NCBI GenBank assembly: GCA_934511335.1
Contig: CAKSWL010000186.1
Location: 1 to 5,005, forward strand
Reading direction: 5' to 3'
From: an uncultured Cloacibacillus sp.
Lineage (GTDB): Bacteria; Synergistota; Synergistia; Synergistales; Synergistaceae
Length of the DNA stretch: 5,005 nucleotides
Both the position numbers and the translations under genes were made by a program. Each line of letters begins with the position of its first letter. Positions within the stretch are counted from its first letter, which is position 1. The notes below the pieces were generated by a model. It was given only the letters and a program-made list of their open reading frames with translations. It made no database searches and was not told where the DNA came from. Of the stretch, positions 1 through 4,997 are shown one piece after another.

Positions 1-34
1 GGATAAGATTTTTCATACACGCGATTATAAATGA

Positions 35-61
35 TGATATGACAGAAAGCCGGTCATATCA
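35..61. repeat. 9-bp perfect inverted repeat, operator- or hairpin-like
   Basis: TGATATGAC (35-43) and GTCATATCA (53-61) are exact reverse complements separated by 9 bases. The repeat lies just beyond the end of the degraded coding remnant read on the minus strand. No T-run follows on either strand, so it is not a convincing intrinsic terminator. It could be a regulator binding site for a gene left of the window or a small RNA hairpin. The symmetry is seen directly; any role is a guess. Confidence 0.4.
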
Positions 62-66
62 AGGGC

Positions 67-239
67 TTACAATTCCAACGATTGTCCCGGGCCGCCGGCT
101 GCGGTAAACACATGATAAAACTCCTCCCCGGTCAACGGGTCGCAGGGAAGAGTTTAACGTTCTCGTGGTATCCGGTATAGGTACTGGCAATTTGGCGCTT
201 ATCATATAGGATATAGGGGAGGCGATATTCCGCCTCCCC
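67..239 (-). pseudogene. frameshifted C-terminal remnant of an unrecognised protein
   Basis: Two protein-like stretches in different minus-strand frames lie end to end. The first runs from 239 to a stop at 132-134 and includes the segment YILYDKRQIASTYTGYHENV followed by KLFP. The second runs from about 141 to a TAA at 67-69 and includes DPLTGEEFYHVF and ends in GQSLEL. One single-base shift near 141-155 would join them into a peptide of about 58 residues. There is no start codon with a ribosome site: a stop (TAA, 240-242) lies immediately upstream in the first frame. This looks like the decayed 3' end of a gene. I do not recognise the family. It lies downstream of the pilin-like gene in the same orientation, so it may be a relic of a neighbouring secretion or pilin gene, but nothing proves that. 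The coding-like reading could also be chance. Confidence 0.3.
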
Positions 240-240
240 T
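215..240. repeat. 10-bp perfect hairpin downstream of the pilin-like gene
   Basis: AGGGGAGGCG (215-224) and CGCCTCCCCT (231-240) pair perfectly around a 6-base loop. The hairpin sits about 65 bases past the stop codon of the minus-strand pilin-like gene, where a transcription terminator or mRNA 3'-end stabiliser would be expected. On the minus strand it is followed by TATATCC rather than a T-run, so a classical intrinsic terminator is only weakly supported. It also overlaps the start of the degraded remnant at 67-239. Confidence 0.45.
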
Positions 241-306
241 TAATATACAGGCTATTTGGAGAATACACGCCGCCCCGCTCCCAGGGAGGCCTTCGCCCGG
301 AGAACT

Positions 307-819
307 TCAGTAGGATTTTACAGTTCTCAGAACATTGTTTTCGTCATCGTAACAATAAATCGTCATGTCATGGGTTCCCCAAGTATTATTTATTGAAAAA
401 TATTGCGGTCTATCTTTCTCCTTTGGGTAATAAATAAAATTGCCCAGATCCCCGGATACAGTGTACCAAATACGAAATTTTCGGTTTAATATATTGTCGA
501 TGCTGGACTTGAGCCCCTTTTCTAGAGCCTCCTTTTTGTCAGAGGTAAGCTTGCCTTGAATATCGATAGAGTTATCTTTAACATCAACCCTCAAATTTTC
601 ACGGTTGATGTCGTTTTCTGTCAGCAACACCATCATAACCCGCCTTATATTCGTCATATCCGCGACCGCGCGCGCGTCTTCCGCGCTCCGTATGGCGGAG
701 CTGGCCGCCACCATCAGCAGCCCCGCAAGAATGGCGACAATGGCGATTACGATGAGCATCTCCACCAGAGTGAAGCCGCGTGCGCGTCCTCTGCCATCTT
801 TTATCGTTGTAGTAGTCAT
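307..819 (-). CDS. type IV pilin-like / type II secretion pseudopilin, orphan
   Basis: A 170-residue prepilin-like protein. The leader is short and basic (residues 1-15, ending RGRARG). Cleavage by prepilin peptidase is expected after Gly15, leaving an N-methylated Phe16. The class III signal FTLVEMLIVIAIVAILAGLL begins there and carries the conserved glutamate at mature position 5 (Glu20). Residues 16-38 form the hydrophobic helix that anchors the subunit in the inner membrane and packs in the pilus core; residues 39-66 continue the amphipathic helix. The remaining 100 or so residues are hydrophilic and match no subtype I can name. The start is supported by AAAGGACGG about 5 bases before the ATG. 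No assembly ATPase, platform protein or prepilin peptidase lies in the window, so it is an orphan that would rely on machinery elsewhere. DNA for roughly the first 65 residues is GC-rich, whereas the rest is clearly AT-rich, suggesting a mosaic gene. Pilin-like identity is secure; subtype and role are unknown. Confidence 0.9.
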   Translation of the reverse strand: MTTTTIKDGRGRARGFTLVEMLIVIAIVAILAGLLMVAASSAIRSAEDARAVADMTNIRRVMMVLLTENDINRENLRVDVKDNSIDIQGKLTSDKKEALEKGLKSSIDNILNRKFRIWYTVSGDLGNFIYYPKEKDRPQYFSINNTWGTHDMTIYCYDDENNVLRTVKSY

Positions 820-869
820 GCAAACCGTCCTTTTACGGCTCGAAATATGCCGTTCTTTCTTTAGAATTG

Positions 870-885
870 CCCCCGCCGGTGGGGG
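870..885 (-). other. GC hairpin in the 5' leader of the pilin-like gene
   Basis: CCCCC (870-874) pairs with GGGGG (881-885) around a 6-base loop. If transcription starts just downstream of the -10 box at 898-903, this hairpin falls at the very 5' end of the pilin mRNA, about 50 bases before the start codon. A 5' hairpin there could stabilise the message. It lacks a T-run and is not a terminator. Confidence 0.4.
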
Positions 886-897
886 ATATACTTCATT

Positions 898-926
898 ATT
901 TTACATTAATTGTCAGTGGTTTTCAA
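898..926 (-). promoter_or_regulatory. sigma70-type promoter of the pilin-like gene
   Basis: Read on the minus strand, TTGAAA (921-926) and TAAAAT (898-903) are separated by exactly 17 bases, matching a housekeeping promoter with one mismatch per box. It points at the pilin-like gene, with a leader of about 70 bases. It sits between that gene and the recognisable part of the IS66 relic, so the promoter may be native or may derive from the insertion boundary. Confidence 0.6.
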
Positions 927-939
927 CGGGATTTTATCA

Positions 940-1363
940 AATACAGGCGACGGGCTCGTCTGTCCGAAACGCGGCGGCAATATGCGTCTCATCGGTTTTT
1001 GCGAGATAAAAGAGTTGGTGCTCATCCCAGCGCAGGTAAAGATAGTCGTCCACGCCCAGAGTATATACGGCTTACGACGATGTGAGCGAGAGAACATTCA
1101 TGTCCCGATCAGGAAAGCGAAGCTTCCGGCTCCGGCCATAAAGGGAAGTGCTGCCGCCTGCTCCATCATAGAGACGGCAAAAGACCCACCTCAAACCCTT
1201 TGAATACCTCAAATACATCCTGGAGACCATGCCCGGCATCACCAGGGGACAGTACCCCGCTCCGTTGCCCAGGAGCAAAGAACCGCCCGGCTTTTGCCGG
1301 CTCAAAAAGGCGGGCGGCGACGGCGGTAAGGCCGAAGAGCCCGCGGCGGAAGCGGAGGCCTAG
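940..1363 (+). pseudogene. IS66-family transposase (TnpC-type) relic, internally deleted and frameshifted
   Basis: One frame from about 940 to 1182 reads the N-terminal zinc-finger region of IS66 transposases: VCPKRGGNMRLIG, then IPAQVKIVVHAQSIYGLRRC, then NIHVPIRKAKLPAPAIKGS. In a full-length protein the family continues through some 300 residues of DDE catalytic domain. Here the text jumps at about 1147-1160 straight into SIIETAK, which belongs to the extreme C-terminus. A shift near 1183-1187 then moves the reading frame, which continues as HLKPFEYLKYILETMPGI and ends after an Ala/Glu-rich tail at the TAG (1361-1363). Two of the four expected zinc-ligand cysteines are gone: Arg (CGC) at 970-972 and Leu at 1072-1074; Cys at 961 and 1081 remain. 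There is no credible start codon (a TAA lies at 907-909 in frame), and no TnpA/TnpB partner. The element cannot transpose by itself. Family motifs are recalled, not aligned, but the match at both ends is strong. Confidence 0.85.
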
Positions 1364-1549
1364 AGGACGGCTTGGGCGTCGAAGCGGGCCGAATGATATG
1401 AGAAGGTTATGGAAATAAATTAGGTATCGGGGTTTGACTCATACCGTTGAACCGCCTCTGATGCCGGCGTTCGGCGACACGGACGCGGGGCGGGCCGTTT
1501 TGGGCGGCAGACATTATAGGGAGACGAAAGCTAAAAAATATAGGTAACG
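1364..1549. other. non-coding stretch after the IS66 relic; possible IS right end near 1445
   Basis: No gene is supportable here. At 1423-1445 the sequence begins GGTAT, ends ATACC and contains TTTGACTCATACC; a terminal repeat in this position, some 80 bases past the transposase stop, would mark the right edge of the IS66 element. No matching left copy is visible near 820-945, so the assignment is tentative. The remainder (1446-1549) is GC-rich, then AT-rich, with no recognisable motif. Confidence 0.25.
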
Positions 1550-1586
1550 AAAAATGGCCTCTCGTACTCTAAGTACAAAAGGCCAT
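1550..1586 (-). terminator. rho-independent terminator of the tRNA-Asn gene
   Basis: Read on the minus strand, ATGGCCT (1580-1586) pairs with AGGCCAT (1554-1560), with an inner GTACT/AGTAC stem extending the hairpin, followed by TTTTT (1550-1554, overlapping the base of the stem). It begins 9 bases past the encoded CCA of the tRNA. Position, stem and T-run together make a convincing intrinsic terminator for a single-gene tRNA transcript. Confidence 0.85.
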
Positions 1587-1595
1587 CATATCGGC

Positions 1596-1671
1596 TGGCT
1601 CCTCGACGAGGACTCGAACCTCGAACCTAGTGGTTAACAGCCACCCGCGCTGCCGATTGCGCCATCGAGGA
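1596..1671 (-). tRNA. tRNA-Asn (anticodon GUU)
   Basis: The minus strand folds into a full cloverleaf. The acceptor stem TCCTCGA (5' end at 1671) pairs with TCGAGGA. The D stem is GCGC/GCGC. The anticodon stem GGTGG/CCACT (one G-U pair) closes the loop CTGTTAA with anticodon GTT. The variable loop has 5 bases, and the T arm is CGAGG-TTCGAGT-CCTCG. The discriminator base is G, as expected for asparagine tRNAs, and CCA is encoded at 1596-1598. The gene decodes AAC and AAU. It stands alone between its own promoter (1700-1727) and terminator (1550-1586). tRNA genes are common integration points, but no duplicated 3' end is visible in the window. Confidence 0.97.
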
Positions 1672-1699
1672 ATATCAGGTCGAAAACTCGACAGAGGAT

Positions 1700-1727
1700 A
1701 TTATAGCACGCTCTTGATTTTTAGCAA
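1700..1727 (-). promoter_or_regulatory. sigma70 promoter of tRNA-Asn
   Basis: On the minus strand a perfect TATAAT (1700-1705) lies 16 bases from TTGCTA (1722-1727), about 29 bases before the mature tRNA 5' end. Orientation, spacing and the perfect -10 box fit a stable-RNA promoter with a short processed leader. Confidence 0.75.
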
Positions 1728-1782
1728 CCCCCTAAAAGCCATGTTGTTGTTCAGAGATAAAGTCACTCCCTAATAGGTCTGA

Positions 1783-1881
1783 GAAAATGTCGCTGTGAGG
1801 CAGATACTAGTGAACATTACAGAGGACGAGCCAAAGCGGGTCAAGGTGATCGGAGTCGCCCCATCCTGCCGTGCCCTTTAA
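1783..1881 (+). pseudogene. possible coding remnant, unrecognised
   Basis: A reading frame of about 32 codons with protein-like content includes VNITEDEPKRVKVIGVAPSC and ends at TAA (1879-1881). A stop (TGA, 1780-1782) precedes it directly. A GTG could serve at 1795 or 1810, but no ribosome site stands in front of either. It may be the tail of a lost gene, perhaps from a mobile element given the IS relic nearby. I recognise no family, and a chance frame is possible. Confidence 0.2.
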
Positions 1882-1916
1882 CGGGAAAAAGAATTTTACT
1901 ATTATTTAATTTTTTC

Positions 1917-1944
1917 TTGAGTAATAAAAATATATTTTTATAAA
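1917..1944 (+). promoter_or_regulatory. candidate upstream promoter P1 of the TRAP operon
   Basis: TTGAGT (1917-1922) and TATAAA (1939-1944) are spaced by 16 bases in a very AT-rich segment that also contains a perfect 14-base palindrome of A and T (1926-1939). It points toward dctP. In such AT-rich DNA, -10-like hexamers arise easily, so P1 is weaker evidence than the promoter immediately downstream; the AT tract might instead act as an UP element for that one. Confidence 0.4.
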
Positions 1945-1948
1945 TTTG

Positions 1949-1974
1949 GTATATTGACATCTCAATCAATATAC
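1949..1974. promoter_or_regulatory. operator-like 9+9 bp inverted repeat over the dctP promoter
   Basis: GTATATTGA (1949-1957) and TCAATATAC (1966-1974) are perfect reverse complements with an 8-base spacer. The repeat covers most of the -35 box at 1954-1959 and the following spacer of promoter P2, and lies just past the -10 box of P1, so a protein bound there would block both. The geometry is that of a dimeric repressor site. The cognate regulator is not in the window. A second, shorter symmetry (CAATA at 1967-1971, TATTG at 1977-1981) overlaps it and reaches the -10 box. Confidence 0.6.
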
Positions 1975-1982
1975 TGTATTGT
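1954..1982 (+). promoter_or_regulatory. main candidate promoter P2 of the TRAP operon
   Basis: A consensus -35 box TTGACA (1954-1959) is followed after 17 bases by TATTGT (1977-1982), with AT-rich DNA upstream. Transcription would begin near 1989, giving a leader of about 100 bases before dctP. The weak -10 box and the overlapping inverted repeat fit a regulated promoter. Confidence 0.6.
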
Positions 1983-2046
1983 GTAGTTGTTTTCCGATAT
2001 TCAGAGTTTGTTTTCGCTATGCAGAAAAATAAAAATTTGTCAGCAC

Positions 2047-2065
2047 TGTCCCGTCTGGCGGGGCA
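2047..2065 (+). other. leader hairpin just upstream of the dctP ribosome site
   Basis: TGTCCCG (2047-2053) pairs with CGGGGCA (2059-2065), one G-U pair, around a 5-base loop. It ends 11 bases before the AAGGAG Shine-Dalgarno sequence (2077-2082). An A-run, not a T-run, follows, so it is not a terminator. It could protect the mRNA 5' region or influence initiation. The leader shows no known riboswitch that I can identify. Confidence 0.35.
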
Positions 2066-2091
2066 TATCAAAAAAAAGGAGAGTGTTTTAG

Positions 2092-3084
2092 ATGAAAAAA
2101 CTCACAACATTAACGGCGCTATTATGTGTCATGCTCTTTGCGGCGGCGGCCTCCGCCGCTCCCGTGCACGAGTTTGCGGTCGCCAATGATTCCACGGACG
2201 ATACGGTGACGGGCCTGATGACGCTTAAGCTTAAAGAGGTCCTCGAAGCCAAGTCTAAGGGCGCGATGAAGGTCAACGCCTTTACCAATTCACAGCTCGG
2301 CTCGGACCGTGAGATCACGCAGAGCCTCCAGAACGGCGAGCTCGCGTTCGTCGTTCAGACGACGGCCCCGCAGGTCAACTTTGTGCCGAAGGCCGCGGTC
2401 TTTGACCTTCCCAACCTTTTCCCGAACAAAAAGGTGGCGCGCAAAGCGCTCGATAAGTTCCAGAAGGATATCGAGCCTGAGTACGCCAAGGCCGGCATCG
2501 TCATGCTGGGTTTCGGCGACCAGGGATTCCGCGTCCTCTCGTCGAACAAGGCGATCAGCAAGATAGACGATTTCAAAGGGCTCAAGCTCCGCACGATGGA
2601 GAACAAATATCACGTACAGTACTGGCAGGCGCTTGGCGCGAACCCGACGCCGCTGCCCTTCAGCGAACTTTATCTTGCGCTACAGCAGGGCACAGTGACG
2701 GGGCAGGAAAACCCTTACGAGGTCATCGTAGCGACGAAGCTCTATGAGGTCCAGAAATATGTGGTCGATACGAACCACCTTTTCCACTACATAACGATCA
2801 TCATGAGCAAATCCATCTATGACAAACTCCCAGCCGCCGACCAGGAGCTTGTCCGCGACGCGGCGCGCGAGGTCATCGTCTGGGGGCGCGAGCAGGCGGA
2901 TAAGCGCCACGCAGACCGTGTATCCATCCTCAAGAAGCATGACGTAAAAATCATCGAGCTCGACGAAAAAATGCTCGGAGAAATGCAGGAGAAGTCAAAG
3001 CCCGTCTATGACAATATCTCCAAAGCCGTCGGCGGCGATTTGGTCAAGAAGCTTCAAGACGCCGTCAAAGATGCGGCAAAGTAG
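2092..3084 (+). CDS. dctP: TRAP transporter periplasmic solute-binding protein (DctP family)
   Basis: A 330-residue secreted protein, the usual length for the family. It captures the substrate in the periplasm and hands it to the DctQM membrane complex. Residues 1-23 form a Sec signal peptide: MKK, a hydrophobic core, and an ASAA region with cleavage after Ala22 or Ala23. Family landmarks follow in order: QLGSDREI (68-75), FRVLSS (146-151), DDFKGLKLR (159-167), and PTPLPFSELYLALQQG with the following TVTGQENP (185-208). Arg167 stands where the family has the arginine that salt-bridges the substrate carboxylate, so an organic acid is likely; the exact ligand cannot be told. The C-terminal 90 residues are helical and lysine-rich. 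The ATG is preceded by AAGGAG with 9 bases of spacing. It is first in a dctP-dctQ-dctM operon under the promoter region at 1917-1982, and is separated from dctQ by a terminator-like hairpin that probably raises its level over the membrane subunits. Confidence 0.95.
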   Translation: MKKLTTLTALLCVMLFAAAASAAPVHEFAVANDSTDDTVTGLMTLKLKEVLEAKSKGAMKVNAFTNSQLGSDREITQSLQNGELAFVVQTTAPQVNFVPKAAVFDLPNLFPNKKVARKALDKFQKDIEPEYAKAGIVMLGFGDQGFRVLSSNKAISKIDDFKGLKLRTMENKYHVQYWQALGANPTPLPFSELYLALQQGTVTGQENPYEVIVATKLYEVQKYVVDTNHLFHYITIIMSKSIYDKLPAADQELVRDAAREVIVWGREQADKRHADRVSILKKHDVKIIELDEKMLGEMQEKSKPVYDNISKAVGGDLVKKLQDAVKDAAK

Positions 3085-3127
3085 GCCGGAGAACGGCGGA
3101 AATCGCTTATTCGGCCGGGTAGACCGG

Positions 3128-3181
3128 AAAGGGGGCCGGAAGTCAGCCGGGTTTTCCGGCGAGGGCCGCCGGCCCTTTTTT
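3128..3181 (+). terminator. intra-operon attenuator/terminator between dctP and dctQ
   Basis: GGGCC (3163-3167) pairs with GGCCC (3171-3175) across a 3-base loop, directly followed by six T residues (3176-3181). A longer alternative pairs GGCCGG (3134-3139) with CCGGCC (3169-3174) and extends through G-U and A-T pairs, enclosing a smaller CCGG stem. Either form is an intrinsic terminator. No promoter is obvious between it and dctQ, so partial read-through is the simplest way to express dctQM, giving excess binding protein. The hairpin might also stabilise a dctP-only mRNA 3' end. Confidence 0.75.
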
Positions 3182-3221
3182 CCCAACGTCACACAAATCA
3201 TCTAAAGAGGAGGAAAAGATA

Positions 3222-3707
3222 ATGCTCAAGTGGTTAAATAATCATTTGGAAGAGGCATTGATGACCCTGCTGCTCTTTCTCATAACCTTGATCATCTCTT
3301 ACTCGGTCATCATGCGTTACATATTTAATAATTCGCCGTCATGGGCGGAAGAGATCACCAGATTTTTCTTCATATGGTCGGCGTTCTTAAGCATCGGCCT
3401 CTGCATTAGGCGCCAAAGCTCCATCCGCATCGACATTCTGCTGACGGCTCTTTCGGAAAAGGGACGCTGCCTGCTGCTTATTTTTGTAAACGTCTTCATC
3501 ATCGCCGTGATGCTCTACTGGCTCAAGGGCGCGGTGAACGTCACGAAGACGCTCATGGACAACGGCCAGACCAGCCCCGCGCTGCTCGTGCCGATGTGGG
3601 TGATCTACGGCTCTTCCACGGTCGGTTTCTCGCTCGCCATCATCAGGAGCGCGCAGCAGGTCTTAATACATATCGCCGGTTTCAAGGCGTGCCGAGGAGG
3701 GAAATAA
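3222..3707 (+). CDS. dctQ: TRAP transporter small membrane subunit (DctQ family)
   Basis: A 161-residue integral membrane protein with the four-helix layout of DctQ: hydrophobic segments at about 12-31, 45-63, 82-101 and 122-144. The family signature lies between helices 1 and 2, SWAEEITRFFFIWSAFLSIG (40-59), with the conserved Trp, Glu-Glu and Arg. RR at 63-64 and the stretch to about 75 match the usual cytoplasmic connection before helix 3. DctQ pairs with DctM and helps dock the substrate-loaded binding protein; it does not itself form the transport path. The ATG is preceded by GAGGAGG with 8 bases of spacing. The gene starts about 40 bases past the T-run of the attenuator and ends 1 base before dctM, with the dctM Shine-Dalgarno site inside its last codons. 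Sequence variation in this subunit is high, so it says little about substrate. Confidence 0.93.
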   Translation: MLKWLNNHLEEALMTLLLFLITLIISYSVIMRYIFNNSPSWAEEITRFFFIWSAFLSIGLCIRRQSSIRIDILLTALSEKGRCLLLIFVNVFIIAVMLYWLKGAVNVTKTLMDNGQTSPALLVPMWVIYGSSTVGFSLAIIRSAQQVLIHIAGFKACRGGK

Positions 3708-3708
3708 A

Positions 3709-4995
3709 ATGTTGGCATATGTATTTATCGTATTTGCACTCTGTCTCGCCGTAACGGTCCCCGTCGGCATAACCATGGGAGTCTCGGCGATGGTGCCTCA
3801 CTTCCTCAATCCGGCGTTTCCCGCGAAGATAGAATTCATCGTGCGCCAGATGGTCGGCGGCGTGGACTCCACGCCATTTATCGCCGTGCCGCTCTTCGTG
3901 CTCTCCGGCATCATCATGGCGCGCGGCGGCGTCTCCGATAAACTTTTCAACATGTTCTCCTACTTCGCGGGAGACAAGACGGGCGGCCTGCCCTGCGCGG
4001 TCGTCGTCACCTGCCTCTTCTACGGCGCGATCTCCGGTTCCGGCCCCGCGACCGTCGCCGCCATCGGCGCGATGTCGATCCCGCTGCTCGTCGGCCTTGG
4101 CTATGACAAGACCTTCGTCACGGCGCTCGTCGCGACGGCGGGCGGCCTGGGCGTCATCATCCCGCCGAGCATCCCCTTCATCCTTTACGGCCTCTCCTCC
4201 GGCGTCTCGGTCGGCGCGATGTTTATCGCAGGGATCCTTCCCGGGCTGCTGATCGGCTTCTGCCTCATGGCCTATGCCTGGTATTACTGCAAGAAACATG
4301 GCGAGGACAAAGAAAAGCTCAGCGCCTACTGCGCGGAGCTCCGCAAAAACGGCCTCTGGCACATCTTCTCAAAGAGCTTCTGGGCGCTGATGACGCCGGT
4401 CATCATTCTGGGAGGCATCTACGGAGGCGTGACGACGCCCACGGAGGCGGCCTGCGCCTCTGTCGTATACGCGCTCGTCGTCTGCTGTTTCATCTATAGG
4501 ACCATGACCCTCAAAGACGTCGTCGACGTCTTTCGGGAGGCCGTCGTCACCTACGCGCCGATCACCTTCATCCTTGCGGGCGCGATGGCTTTCGGCCGCG
4601 TGCTGACGATCATGCAGGCCCCCCAGGCGATCGCCATGGCCATCACCGGCCTTGTCAGCTCTAAGATCGGCGTGCTTATCGTCATCAACATATTCCTGCT
4701 CGGTGTTGGCATGGTGATAGACACCTCGCCGGCGATCCTCATCCTCACTCCGATACTGCTGCCGCTTGTGAAAAGCGTCGGCGTCGATCCGGTGCACTTC
4801 GGCATCATCATGGTAGTCAACCTCGCGATCGGCTTTGTGACGCCGCCGATGGGAGTCAACCTCTTTGTCGCCAGCTCTCTGACGGGGATATCCGTCGTGG
4901 CGATCGCCAGGAGGGCGATACCGTTCATCATCGCCTTCCTCTTCGCGCTGGTCCTGATCACCTTTATACCCGAGATAAGCCTCGCCCTGCTTTAA
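3709..4995 (+). CDS. dctM: TRAP transporter large membrane subunit (DctM family)
   Basis: A 428-residue polytopic permease, typical DctM length. It forms the elevator-type transport domain that moves substrate with Na+ across the inner membrane. The first repeat carries GAISGSGPATVAAIG (106-120), GYDKTF (131-136), GGLGVIIPPSIPFILYG (145-161) and FIAGILPGLLIG (172-183). The second carries GGIYGGVTTPTEAA (235-248), then IDTSPAILILTPILLP (337-352), HFGIIMVVNLAIG (363-375) and TPPMGVNLF (378-386). The helix-turn regions around ISGSGPATVAA and TPPMG correspond to the Na+/substrate site of the family. The N-terminus begins with a membrane helix without a signal peptide. The start is supported by AGGAGGG (3695-3701) 7 bases ahead, located in the end of dctQ; the 1-base gap implies translational coupling. 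Nothing looks broken. Substrate cannot be inferred from this subunit. Confidence 0.96.
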   Translation: MLAYVFIVFALCLAVTVPVGITMGVSAMVPHFLNPAFPAKIEFIVRQMVGGVDSTPFIAVPLFVLSGIIMARGGVSDKLFNMFSYFAGDKTGGLPCAVVVTCLFYGAISGSGPATVAAIGAMSIPLLVGLGYDKTFVTALVATAGGLGVIIPPSIPFILYGLSSGVSVGAMFIAGILPGLLIGFCLMAYAWYYCKKHGEDKEKLSAYCAELRKNGLWHIFSKSFWALMTPVIILGGIYGGVTTPTEAACASVVYALVVCCFIYRTMTLKDVVDVFREAVVTYAPITFILAGAMAFGRVLTIMQAPQAIAMAITGLVSSKIGVLIVINIFLLGVGMVIDTSPAILILTPILLPLVKSVGVDPVHFGIIMVVNLAIGFVTPPMGVNLFVASSLTGISVVAIARRAIPFIIAFLFALVLITFIPEISLALL

Positions 4996-4997
4996 AC

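Noticed and set aside
54..113. 19-codon minus-strand frame with GGAGGAG ahead of an ATG at 113, a possible leader peptide
   Set aside because: The apparent ribosome site is part of the Gly-Glu-Glu codons of the coding remnant in another frame, and there is no gene downstream in view for it to control.
59..268. 69-codon minus-strand frame starting with GTG
   Set aside because: It has no ribosome site, runs through the perfect hairpin at 215-240, and its composition is less protein-like than the two frames that make up the degraded remnant at 67-239.
556..1009. Plus-strand frames opposite the pilin-like gene and its upstream region
   Set aside because: They are antisense to the prepilin signal and helix, which is the clearly real gene, and lack ribosome sites.
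1984..2091. Long dctP leader as a possible riboswitch
   Set aside because: Only one simple 7-bp hairpin is evident; no conserved aptamer motif or anti-terminator arrangement can be seen.
2290..2940. Minus-strand frames of 83-107 codons inside dctP
   Set aside because: They overlap the solidly supported DctP sequence in antisense and show charge-biased shadow composition.
3085..3221. GGCCGG/CCGG-rich dctP-dctQ spacer as a possible CRISPR-like or tandem repeat
   Set aside because: The motifs are only 4-6 bases, irregularly spaced and explained by hairpin formation; there are no repeat-spacer units anywhere in the window.
3682..4362. 226-codon minus-strand frame opposite dctQ/dctM
   Set aside because: It is antisense to well-supported DctM motifs. 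Its extreme Asp/Arg/Ala/His content is what GC-rich antisense reading produces, and there is no family resemblance.
4369..4961. Two long minus-strand frames opposite the 3' half of dctM
   Set aside because: Both are shadows of the DctM coding sequence with biased composition and no start signals.
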